A model generated the notes under the pieces. That model did not search any database. It saw only the letters and a list, made by a program, of their open reading frames with translations, and had not been told where the DNA came from. Below, in pieces: positions 1-8,300 of a stretch of DNA of 64,000 nucleotides. The position numbers and the translations under genes are program-made. The stretch comes from Acidobacteriota bacterium (GTDB taxonomy: Bacteria; Acidobacteriota; Terriglobia; Terriglobales; Acidobacteriaceae), in the NCBI GenBank assembly GCA_018268895.1, contig JAFDVP010000013.1, positions 124,001 to 188,000 of the forward strand. The letters run 5' to 3'. The stretch's first letter is position 1. Every line of letters starts with the position of its first letter.

Positions 1-600
1 CAGCACGGTGTGCCGCTCAAGGTCCTCTGCGAGAAGTTCGCCCACACCCGCTTCGAGCCCTCCGGCTGGACCGGCAACGAGCAGATCGGCTACGCCAAGT
101 CCATCATGGACTACATCTTCCGCTGGCTGCAGATCCGCTTCCTCTCCGGCCAGCAGCTCTCCCTCTTCGCCGGACTCGCCCCGCAGCAAGCCATCCCGGT
201 CGAGGGCAGCGTCCTCGCCCCCGGCAACCACGTCATCTCCTCGCTCACCGCAGGCGCCGACCACAAAGACGGCTACTCCGTGACCGAGCAGAGACCAGCG
301 TCTCTCCCCGGCATCTACGCGGAGACCTACACCACCACACCCCCACAGCAGGGAATCGCCCCCGACCCGAAAGCCTACTCCTCCTACAGTGTCATCCCGA
401 CCGGAGCCGAAGGCGGAGTGGAGGGATCTGCTTCTCCCCTCGCCATGGAAGACCGCGGCATCTACCACGCCGCCACAGCCATGAAGTCCATGGTCGACAT
501 GGGCGACGCCCCAAGCTGCTCCACCTGCGGAGCCATCATGACCCGCAACGGAAGCTGCTACCGCTGCATGGAGTGCGGAAGCACCAGCGGCTGCAGCTAA
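1..600 (+). CDS. nrdJ: Vitamin B12-dependent ribonucleotide reductase, C-terminal part (partial)
   Basis: The reading frame is open from base 1 and ends at TAA 598-600, so this is the last ~199 residues of a gene that starts outside the window. The opening residues (FEPSGWTGNEQIGYAKSIMD) and the following FRWLQIRFL match the C-terminal region of class II, adenosylcobalamin-dependent ribonucleotide reductases, which reduce ribonucleotides to deoxyribonucleotides in the cytoplasm without needing oxygen. The last ~27 residues carry a cysteine-rich tail with two CxxC pairs (CSTC, CRCMEC), the zinc-ribbon or thiol-relay tail common in NrdJ. The middle is a low-complexity linker. A strong terminator follows 37 nt later. 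Family assignment is confident; the catalytic core is not visible here. Confidence 0.9.
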   Translation, partial: QHGVPLKVLCEKFAHTRFEPSGWTGNEQIGYAKSIMDYIFRWLQIRFLSGQQLSLFAGLAPQQAIPVEGSVLAPGNHVISSLTAGADHKDGYSVTEQRPASLPGIYAETYTTTPPQQGIAPDPKAYSSYSVIPTGAEGGVEGSASPLAMEDRGIYHAATAMKSMVDMGDAPSCSTCGAIMTRNGSCYRCMECGSTSGCS

Positions 601-636
601 GACTGGCCGTCCAGGCAAACGCGCTTCGCGCAAAAC

Positions 637-662
637 AAAGGCCCCGCGAAAGTGGGGCCTTT
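637..662 (+). terminator. Rho-independent terminator after nrdJ
   Basis: A 9-bp perfect stem (AAAGGCCCC / GGGGCCTTT) with an 8-nt loop is followed by TTCTAT. It lies 37 nt after the nrdJ stop and before the unrelated AT-rich gene at 763, so it separates the two transcription units. Confidence 0.85.
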
Positions 663-762
663 CTATAGTTGAAGATGACAAGTGTGATAGGCTCTCCTTT
701 TAAAGTGAATCCAGCCCCTATAGCTTTTACGGACTGCGCTAGATTGTGAAGTTTGAGTTTGT

Positions 763-2595
763 ATGAAAATCACGAAATTCAGAATCAAAAATTATAAGTC
801 CATCATCGATTCGGGCGATTGCTATTTCAGCGATAAGCTAACTATCCTCGCCGGGAAAAATGAATCTGGAAAGACTTCAATCCTTGAAGCTCTTGAGGAC
901 TTTGATGAGGATCGAACACTTAGAGACGAGGCGAAGCCGATTGAAGGAGATGGAATACCCCAAGTATCCGTTTCGTTTGCCCTCGATGCTCACGAAATTG
1001 GCAAGATTCTAGCGGAGATTAAAACAAGCGCGACGGCCTTGAAGGGTATTTCGATTGCACTTACTAAAAAGTATGGCGTAAAAGGCTATACGCTAGATTC
1101 TGATTCACGCAGATTACTCGGATTGTCGAATATATACGATAGCTCAAAGAGGCAGATATTAGATTCAATCAAGAAAGCCGATTCTTTTATTAAGGCTGCT
1201 GGGAGCAGCGCCAAATTCCCACGTTTAGAGAAGCAAAAGCCTAGTGACTACAAAAAGCTTAGTGACTACAAAATCGAGGCAGTCAATTTCAGGACTCAGA
1301 ACACCGGTCTCGCTGATGTGGCTTCTGAAGTAGAAAAAATCGAGAAGGCCGCCGATGATTACTACGAACGAGAAGAGCTCGTGACCGCGTTTACGGAGCA
1401 ATTTGTTCGCACCCAATTGCCCTATTTCATCCTTTTTTCCTCTTTTGACGATGAGTTCCCAAAATCTATTCCGATTGCTTCTTTAGCTCAGAATGAGTGG
1501 GCTCTGGACCTCGAACATGTCAGTAATTTTTCTGTTGAAAAGATGTCTTCTACAAACCAACAGGATCAAGTAAATCACGAAAATTCAGTAAATGTTGAAT
1601 TTTCGGAGAAGTTCGAGAAGTACTGGACGCAGGACAAAATAAAATTGCAGATCCGAAAAGACGGTACGAATCTCAACTTCTGGATTGTCGAGAATAACCG
1701 TCTGTATTACCCCTCACAAAGGAGCAAAGGCCAGCAGTGGTACCTCTCGTTCTATGTGAAGATCGTCGCCCGGCTAAGGGAAAATAAGCCAAACGTCATC
1801 TTAATTGATGAACCAGGCCTTTATCTCCATGCGAAAGCTCAAAAGGATCTTTTAATGGTTCTTATGGAGAATACAAGCGATAGTCCGGTCGTGTTTTCGA
1901 CTCACTCTCCATATTTAATAACCGAGGGCAATCTTGAAAATATCCGATTAGTTGAGAAGGCTACGCAAGGTACAAGAATCTTGGGGAAAATTCATGCACA
2001 CCCAACAGCAGATAAAGAGACTCTAACCCCAATTCTCACCGCCATCGGTCTCGGAATCAATGATTCAATTGCCAATATTGACCAAAAGGACAACGTAGTC
2101 GTAGAAGGACCAGAAGACGTTTTCTATCTTCGTTCTTTTAAGGAATTGGAGAAAAAGGAGTTGAAAACCAACTTTATCAATGGCGGTGGTGCGTCGAACA
2201 TGGGAATTGTTGGCGCGATCCTTGAAGGTTGGGGTGCATATGTCTACTACCTTTTCGACAATGATCAAGGGAAGAAGGATAGCGAGAAACATCTAAAGGA
2301 ATGGAAGGTATTGCCGGAAGCCATAAAAGAGGTTATGAAGAAAGATGGTGCAACCATCGTCGATATTTTCAGCACTGATGACTTCAAAAAACATGTTCTC
2401 GAAGATTTAAAAGCTATATATACGTCGTCAAATTCAGGGTATGTCAAAAGCCTCAAACCGCGTCCTGACAAGGTTCTTTTCGCGCGTAAATTTCTTCAAA
2501 AGGTAAGGTCGGGAGAGGTATCTCTTGATGAAGAGACGAGGAAAAATATACATAACTTATTCAAGGAAATTCAATTTACGAAACGCTCTTCATAG
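763..2595 (+). CDS. OLD-family ATP-dependent nuclease (AAA ATPase + TOPRIM)
   Basis: A 610-residue protein with the two-part architecture of overcoming-lysogenization-defect (OLD) nucleases. The N-terminal ABC/SMC-like ATPase has a P-loop GKNESGKTS (about residues 31-39), a degenerate signature around RSKGQQW (~317-325), Walker B VILIDEPG (~345-352) and an H-loop FSTHSPYL (~377). The C-terminal TOPRIM domain has the acidic motif VVVEGPEDV (~445) and LFDNDQG (~495). OLD proteins are ATP-regulated DNA nucleases, and many act in anti-phage defence (GajA of Gabija is a relative). No UvrD-like GajB, reverse transcriptase or other partner adjoins it, so a stand-alone class 1 OLD is the best reading. 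The gene is visibly AT-richer, with codon use unlike its neighbours, and is followed by a transposase remnant, suggesting horizontal gain. Its target is unknown. Confidence 0.85.
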   Translation: MKITKFRIKNYKSIIDSGDCYFSDKLTILAGKNESGKTSILEALEDFDEDRTLRDEAKPIEGDGIPQVSVSFALDAHEIGKILAEIKTSATALKGISIALTKKYGVKGYTLDSDSRRLLGLSNIYDSSKRQILDSIKKADSFIKAAGSSAKFPRLEKQKPSDYKKLSDYKIEAVNFRTQNTGLADVASEVEKIEKAADDYYEREELVTAFTEQFVRTQLPYFILFSSFDDEFPKSIPIASLAQNEWALDLEHVSNFSVEKMSSTNQQDQVNHENSVNVEFSEKFEKYWTQDKIKLQIRKDGTNLNFWIVENNRLYYPSQRSKGQQWYLSFYVKIVARLRENKPNVILIDEPGLYLHAKAQKDLLMVLMENTSDSPVVFSTHSPYLITEGNLENIRLVEKATQGTRILGKIHAHPTADKETLTPILTAIGLGINDSIANIDQKDNVVVEGPEDVFYLRSFKELEKKELKTNFINGGGASNMGIVGAILEGWGAYVYYLFDNDQGKKDSEKHLKEWKVLPEAIKEVMKKDGATIVDIFSTDDFKKHVLEDLKAIYTSSNSGYVKSLKPRPDKVLFARKFLQKVRSGEVSLDEETRKNIHNLFKEIQFTKRSS

Positions 2596-2713
2596 GAAGC
2601 CTACGGTAGTTCAATTTGGGAGCCTCGGACCTTCCCATCCCCACCGAAATCCATCCAAAAGGCGAGCCGTTAGGAGCCTTTCACCACCGCCCACCCGCCG
2701 ATAAACTACCCCC

Positions 2714-2848
2714 ATGGCAATCCCGCAGAGAACCGCCAACCAGGGCACCTTCTTCCTCACCACCATCTGCTACAACCGCCGTCGCATCTTCCAAATCCCC
2801 CAGAACGCCGAACTTTTCCTCGAAACCCTACGATCGCGCCAACAATAA
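2714..2848 (+). pseudogene. REP-associated tyrosine transposase (RAYT), N-terminal remnant
   Basis: An ATG-initiated frame encodes 44 residues and then stops. Its opening, MAIPQRTANQGTFFLTTICY, and the following NRRRIFQ and AELFLETL resemble the start of Y1-type REP-associated transposases, which normally run to ~180 or more residues. The HUH and catalytic Tyr regions are absent and nothing downstream continues the protein, so this is a 3'-truncated relic. RAYTs mobilise REP palindromes, and REP-type repeats are abundant in this window. Identification is by pattern recognition of a short stretch. Confidence 0.6.
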
Positions 2849-2933
2849 TCACTCTTTCCCTTGACCTTCCCGCACTTACAGGGCATCATCGACACACTCC
2901 CCGCGGGCCCAAAATCAGATCAAGGAGTATGCC

Positions 2934-3584
2934 TTGAAGAGAGTCGCTGCTGTCCTCGCAGTTTGCCTTGCGTTCTTTACCACCGTGTCCAGGGGAGACA
3001 CCCTTCGCACCTTCTCCATCACCGGTGCCACCACGACATTCAATACTCTTACCGGCCAGGTCACCATCGACACCACCACGGGAATGGGGCTTTACGGCTA
3101 CGTCCAGTTCACCGACCTCATTGGCCCTTACCCGCCGGTTCAGATGAACCTTTCCGGCCCCATCATGAACGCCGGATGCGATGCCCTCTCCCCCATCAAC
3201 TGTGAGGACTTTCCCGACACCCACCTGATGAAGATCTCCTCTACCAACCTTGCCGGGACCTCCCTTGTTGTCTTTCTCCCAACTCCCACAGGTCTCGTTG
3301 ACTACATGGGCGGGCCTCTCTGCCCCTATCTGAACAAGTGCCAGGGAGATGAGGACACCGAATTTCTCTACCAGAACTTTCCCTACCCGCCATTTGAGCT
3401 CAATGGGCAGCTTGTTCCAGGATGGAACGGCGATGGCGTCGAGCCATTCAACCAAGCCTCACTCACATTAGTCAGCGAAGTCCAGACACCGGAGCCATCA
3501 TCCTGGCTGCTCATGGGGAGTGGCGCTTTAGGAATGCTTGGCATGTGGAAGCGTAGGCGGCTCAAAGCACCTGAGACGGTTTAG
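2934..3584 (+). CDS. PEP-CTERM sorting-domain exported protein
   Basis: A 216-residue protein starting at TTG, chosen because AAGGAG (2922-2927) sits 6 nt upstream and the first residues form a signal peptide (KRVAAVLAVCLAFFTTVSRG). The C-terminus has the full PEP-CTERM tripartite signal: the PEP motif in TPEPSSW, a hydrophobic helix (LLMGSGALGMLGMW) and a basic KRRR tail. In this class the signal is processed by an exosortase and the protein is usually surface- or matrix-associated. The ~160-residue body has no recognised domain. No exosortase lies in the window. The precise function is unknown. Confidence 0.8.
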   Translation: MKRVAAVLAVCLAFFTTVSRGDTLRTFSITGATTTFNTLTGQVTIDTTTGMGLYGYVQFTDLIGPYPPVQMNLSGPIMNAGCDALSPINCEDFPDTHLMKISSTNLAGTSLVVFLPTPTGLVDYMGGPLCPYLNKCQGDEDTEFLYQNFPYPPFELNGQLVPGWNGDGVEPFNQASLTLVSEVQTPEPSSWLLMGSGALGMLGMWKRRRLKAPETV

Positions 3585-3630
3585 TCCGAGCCGCTTTCAG
3601 ACACCAATCATGTGTACGGAGAACGGATTT

Positions 3631-4350
3631 ATGCGTCGCCTCATCCTTGCAGCTCTCAGTCTTGCTCTTCTTGCCGCGCCCTGTGCCTTTGCCCAGCAGC
3701 TTGTCAGCGTCTATGTGACCAGCGACAACAACGGCTTCAGTGCTCCGGGTGCGAACGATTCCTCGCTCGACCTGCAGAAGTCGCTGGCCAGTAAGAAGAC
3801 CCTGCGTGTGGTCAGCTCCGCGCAGGAGGCCGACATCGTCGTCCGCATCGACTTTCGTGATTCGCACAAAGAGGTCGACGGCTACACCAGCAACCGCACC
3901 ACCAGCGACGACGGACGTTCCTCAACCCGCACCACCACCCAGAACGACAAGACCGTCCGCAACCTCCACGCCACCCTGATGGCCGGCAGCTACACGCAGG
4001 CGCTCGAGGCCCAGAGCGAGATGAGCTGGCGCTTCGCCGCAGACAACATCGCCGGCCAGATCGAGCGCTGGACCCGCGAGAACTACTCCAAACTGATGTC
4101 GCAACGCGCCGACAAAACAAACGCTGCTTCGGGCTTGAACTCCACACAACCTCCACCCTCCGATGCCTCTGCTCCGCCCGCCACCCAGACCGGCGAGTCC
4201 GACATTCAGCCGGGCATGACCGCCGACCAGGTCATCAAGGCCCTCGGTGAGCCGCAAAAGAAGGTGAACTTCGGGACCAAATCACTCTGGACCTACAAGG
4301 GCATGCAGGTCGTCTTCGAAAGCGGAAAAGTGACCGACGTAAAGTTCTAG
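3631..4350 (+). CDS. Exported protein with BamE/SmpA-like C-terminal module
   Basis: The start is placed at ATG 3631, with GGAG at 3618-3621 upstream, because a clean signal peptide follows (MRRLILAALSLALLAAPCAFAQ). An upstream in-frame extension would bury this signal. The mature N-terminal ~140 residues have no family I recognise and include a Ser/Thr-rich tract. After a Pro-rich linker the last ~50 residues (IQPGMTADQVIKALGEPQKK ... LWTYKGMQVVFESGKV) look like the small SmpA/OmlA (BamE-like) fold that recurs in envelope proteins. The likely location is periplasm or outer membrane; the function is not known. Confidence 0.65.
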   Translation: MRRLILAALSLALLAAPCAFAQQLVSVYVTSDNNGFSAPGANDSSLDLQKSLASKKTLRVVSSAQEADIVVRIDFRDSHKEVDGYTSNRTTSDDGRSSTRTTTQNDKTVRNLHATLMAGSYTQALEAQSEMSWRFAADNIAGQIERWTRENYSKLMSQRADKTNAASGLNSTQPPPSDASAPPATQTGESDIQPGMTADQVIKALGEPQKKVNFGTKSLWTYKGMQVVFESGKVTDVKF

Positions 4351-4424
4351 CCTGAGCGCGAATCACAACTCCTCAAGTGCAGAGTGCGTCTTATCTCTCA
4401 GTGATCTTGAGTAGACAAGAAGGG

Positions 4425-4727
4425 ATGCGGCGATTCGCCGCTGCTGTCTGCGCCATGGTGCTCACAACAGCAACGGCGTACGCTCAGCCGATGCCGGCGC
4501 AGCCGACGATGGCTCCACCGCCGCCGCCGCGTGAGACGATTCCTCCCATTCCACCGAAGCATCCGCACTGGGTCTGGCGCGGAGGCCACTATCGCTGGTA
4601 CGGCGGGCAGTATGTCTGGGCGCCAGGAGAATATATACGTCCACCGCACCCCGGCTATCGATGGTATCCCGGCCGGTGGCGGCAGACGCCGCGTGGCTGG
4701 GTGTGGGTGGAAGGACGCTGGAGATAG
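4425..4727 (+). CDS. YXWGXW-type repeat exported small protein
   Basis: About 100 residues: a signal peptide (MRRFAAAVCAMVLTTATAYAQ), a Pro-rich spacer, then aromatic repeats (HPHWVWRGGHYRWYGGQYVW, YRWYPGRW, GWVWVEGRW). This matches the YXWGXW / WXXGXW repeat proteins of the Gram-negative periplasm, whose function is undefined. ATG 4425 is preferred to an upstream GTG (4377) because the signal peptide begins here. The upstream purine stretch AAGAAGGG is too close to be a good ribosome-binding site, so the start is moderately uncertain. Confidence 0.65.
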   Translation: MRRFAAAVCAMVLTTATAYAQPMPAQPTMAPPPPPRETIPPIPPKHPHWVWRGGHYRWYGGQYVWAPGEYIRPPHPGYRWYPGRWRQTPRGWVWVEGRWR

Positions 4728-4740
4728 AAGACTTGTCACG

Positions 4741-4746
4741 TATCAT
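4741..4746 (+). promoter_or_regulatory. -10-like hexamer just before kdsC
   Basis: TATCAT (5 of 6 matches to the consensus -10) ends 6 nt before the kdsC ATG, so transcription would start at or next to the start codon. No convincing -35 is visible. The alternative is that CGAGAG acts as a weak ribosome-binding site on a longer message. Confidence 0.4.
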
Positions 4747-4752
4747 CGAGAG

Positions 4753-5334
4753 ATGACTGCTGAAGATCGCGCAAAAAAGATAAAGGTCCTCATCTTTGAC
4801 GTAGACGGTGTTTTAACCGACGGCCAGATATTCGTCATCCCCGGCCCGGACGGGAAGGGAATCGAGTGTAAGGGATTTGCCGCTCACGACGGCTTGGGCA
4901 TCTCGCTTGGGCGTCTGGGTGGTCTCCGCATCGGCATCATCACCAAGCGGAACTCGCAGACGGTTGCGATTCGCGCGCGCGACCTGAAGCTGGAGTTCGT
5001 CTATCAAGGGCAGGCCCACAAGATGGAGGCTGCCAACGAGATCCTCGCGAAGACCGGCTACTCGCTTGATGAGATGGCATACGTCGGCGACGACATTGTC
5101 GACCTGCCGGTGATGCGGCAGTGCGGTCTCGCCATTGCAACGGCGAACGCTCGTCAGCAGGTAAAGGACATGGCCCACTACGTTACTCCGCATGGAGGAG
5201 GGCAGGGCGCAGGACGCGATGCGATCGACTTCATCCTCTCGGCGCAGGGCTCGCTGGAGCGCGTGATTGAGCAGTACCTTGACGCTGAGAACCCGGCTGC
5301 GGGCGTGACAGATGTGGGCGTAGGAAACATGTAG
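4753..5334 (+). CDS. kdsC: 3-deoxy-D-manno-octulosonate 8-phosphate phosphatase
   Basis: A 193-residue HAD-superfamily phosphatase of the KdsC (YrbI) type. It removes the phosphate from KDO 8-phosphate to give KDO for the inner core of lipopolysaccharide. Motif I is FDVDGVLTDG (about residues 12-21), the ITKRN segment is motif II, and MAYVGDDIVDLPVM is motif III/IV with the metal-binding aspartates. KdsC is small, without a large cap domain, and this length fits, with a ~20-residue C-terminal extension. It stands apart from the other KDO/lipid A genes (waaA, lpxK) at 30-32 kb. A -10-like box abuts its start. Confidence 0.9.
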   Translation: MTAEDRAKKIKVLIFDVDGVLTDGQIFVIPGPDGKGIECKGFAAHDGLGISLGRLGGLRIGIITKRNSQTVAIRARDLKLEFVYQGQAHKMEAANEILAKTGYSLDEMAYVGDDIVDLPVMRQCGLAIATANARQQVKDMAHYVTPHGGGQGAGRDAIDFILSAQGSLERVIEQYLDAENPAAGVTDVGVGNM

Positions 5335-5377
5335 TGCAGCTAAGTGTCTGGCGAATAAAGATCGAACAAAGCCGCGC

Positions 5378-5383
5378 TACAAT
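5378..5383 (+). promoter_or_regulatory. -10-like hexamer just before lhr
   Basis: TACAAT lies 5 nt upstream of the lhr ATG and there is no Shine-Dalgarno in between (ACCCC). This suggests a leaderless or near-leaderless transcript; the -35 region is not recognisable. Confidence 0.4.
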
Positions 5384-5388
5384 ACCCC

Positions 5389-8300
5389 ATGCCCGCAGTT
5401 CAAAATGAACTGGAGATCCCCGCCTCATTAGCCTGGGCCCACCCGGTGACGGCGGAGTGGTTTTTACGCCGCTTCGGTTCTCCCACCGAACCGCAGGAGC
5501 ATGGCTGGCCAAGCATTGTTGCGGGTGAGGCGACGCTGATCTCCGCGCCAACCGGCAGCGGAAAGACGCTCGCGGCATTTCTTGTCTGCATCGATCAACT
5601 GCTGCGCGACGCGATCACCGGGACGCTGGCTCCTGCGACGCAGGTCGTTTACGTCAGCCCGCTCAAGGCGCTGTCGAACGATGTGCAGAAGAACCTCGAG
5701 CAGCCGCTGCGCGAGATCCAGCGGCTTGCTCTCGAACGCGGCTATCTCTCAACCGAGATCCGCACGGCGGTTCGCACCGGCGACACACTGGCGAAGGAGC
5801 GCGCTGCGATGCTGCGTAATCCGCCGCACATTCTGGTGACCACGCCAGAGTCGCTTTACATCATGCTGACGGCTGGTAAGGCGCGCGAGAACATGCGCCG
5901 CGTGCGAACGGTGATCGTCGACGAGATTCATGCTGTTGCCGATGACAAGCGCGGTGCGCATCTGGCGCTTTCGCTGGAGCGGCTGGACGCGCTGGTCTGT
6001 GGGGAGAACAGGCTCTCCCCGGGGCAGTGGTTGACGGGGCAGGCGTCTCCGCCGCAACGCATCGGGCTTTCAGCCACGCAGAATCCAATCGACCTGGTTG
6101 CGGATTTTCTCACAGGAATTCATCCCGACAGACGGCCTGCGAAGATTGTGCAGGTTGGCCAGCGCCGCGAACTTGATCTTGCGATCGAGGTGCCGAGCGG
6201 TGAGCTGAGCTCTGTGCTGACGACGAAGATGTGGGAAGAGATCTTCGACAAGCTTGCCGCATATACCCAGACGCATCGCTCAACGCTGGTCTTCGTGAAT
6301 ACGCGTCGTCTCGTGGAGCGCATTGCCTTTGCACTGGCTGAGAGGCTGGGGCCGGAGAACGTAGCGGCGCATCACGGCTCTCTGTCGCGCGCGCTGCGCC
6401 TGGATGCAGAGCAGCGATTGAAGCGCGGAGAGATCAAGATACTCGTCGCCACGGCTTCGCTGGAGCTTGGTATCGACATTGGCGACGTCGACCTTGTCTG
6501 CCAGGTTTCCACCACGCGCTCCGTTGCAGTCGCCATGCAACGCATCGGTCGCGCAGGCCACTGGCGCGGGGCTGTTCCCAAGGGAAGGTTCTTCGCAACA
6601 ACACGCGACGACCTATTGGAGCAGGCGGCGCTGGTGCGCAAGATGCGCGCCGGAGAGCTCGATCTACTCGAGGTTCCTCCAGAGCCGATCGACGTCCTCA
6701 TGCAGCAGATCGTCGCCGCCTGCGGAGCGGAACCATGGGACGAAGATGCGCTGTTTGCCATGGTGACGCGCGCGTTGCCATATCGTAATCTCACGCGGGC
6801 ACGGTTCGATGAGATCGTAACGCTGCTTGCGTCGGGGATTGAGTCGAGCCGCGGGCGTTATGGAGCGTACCTGCTGCGCGATGGCATTCACGGTCAGCTT
6901 CACCCGCACCGTGGCGCGCGCATGATTGCGATCTCGAACGGCGGAGCGATCCCTGAGACGAATGTCTTTCCGGTGATTCTCCAGCCTGAAGGAGTGCCGA
7001 TTGCAACGCTCGATGAGCACTTCGCCGTCGACTCGTCTCCCGGCGATGTCGTTCTGCTCGGCAATGCAAGCTGGCGTATTCAGCGCATCGAGGCTGCGGG
7101 GCGTGTGTTGGTGGAGGACGCGCATGGCGCTCCACCAACGCTGCCGTTCTGGTTCGGCGAGGCGCCGCAACGAACGGCCGTGCTCTCCGATGGGGTCAGC
7201 GAGCTACGCGAAGAGATCGCTGAACTGACGCGCAACATCGCGCCTGGATACATCTCGCCCGCCGACCCCGAGGTCGATGCAGCAACTGCGTGGCTGGTCG
7301 AGCATTGCGGCCTCTGTGCAGGCGGCGCGATGCAACTCATCACATACATCGTTACGGGCAGAGCTGTGCTCGGCGGTGTGCCGACGAAGAGCACCATCAT
7401 TGCCGAGCGCTTCTTCGACGAAGGCGGCGGTATGCAGCTTATTCTGCATGCGCCCTTCGGCGGCCGCATTAACAAGGCATGGGGACTTGCGCTGCGCAAA
7501 CGGTTCTGTCGCGGATTTAACTTTGAGCTGCAAGCGGCCGCTACCGACAACGGCATCAACATCTCACTGGCGGAGCAGCACAGCTTTCCGCTGGCAGACG
7601 TCTTCCAGTTTTTGACCGAGCACACGGCGAAGGAGCTTCTGGAACAGGCGTCGCTGGCATCGCCGATCTTCAAGACACGCTGGCGTTGGGCCGCGAATCG
7701 CAGCCTTCAGTTGCTGCGAAACTCCAAGGGAAAGCGTATTCCGCCGCAGATTCAGCGCACGCGCTCGGAGGATCTCCTCGCCAGCGTCTTTCCCCAGGCA
7801 GCGGCGTGCTTTGAGAACATCGAGGGCGACATTCAGATACCCGATCACCCGCTGGTCGATGAGGTGATGAAGGACGTGCTTGGCGAGGCGATGGATCTCG
7901 AGGGCCTGATCGAGGTGCTTTGCGGAATTAAGGATGGAAGCATTCGCTGCCTTGCTGTCGATACGCCTGTACCGTCACAGTTCGCACATGAGTTGCTCAA
8001 TGCGAATCCGTATGCGTTTCTCGATGAAGCGGGACTTGAAGAGCGTCGTGCTCGGGCCGTCTCACTGTCGCGTGCGTTGCCGGCGAGTGTGCTTGAAGAG
8101 GCCGGCCGTCTCGATCAGGCTGCGATCGACGAGGTGCGTCGTGAGTGCTGGCCCGACATCCGCGATGAGCATGAACTGCATGATCTGCTGCACTCTCTCG
8201 TTGCTCTCCCGGTGGACTTCTTCGCAGGCAGGCCCGAGGCACAGCACTGGCCTGTTCTATACGACCGGCTGATGCGAAGCGGACGTGTACAGACCGTTGG

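Noticed and set aside
763..2595. A complete Gabija system
   Set aside because: The ATPase-TOPRIM gene fits GajA-like proteins, but no UvrD-like GajB gene follows, so only an OLD-family call is supported.
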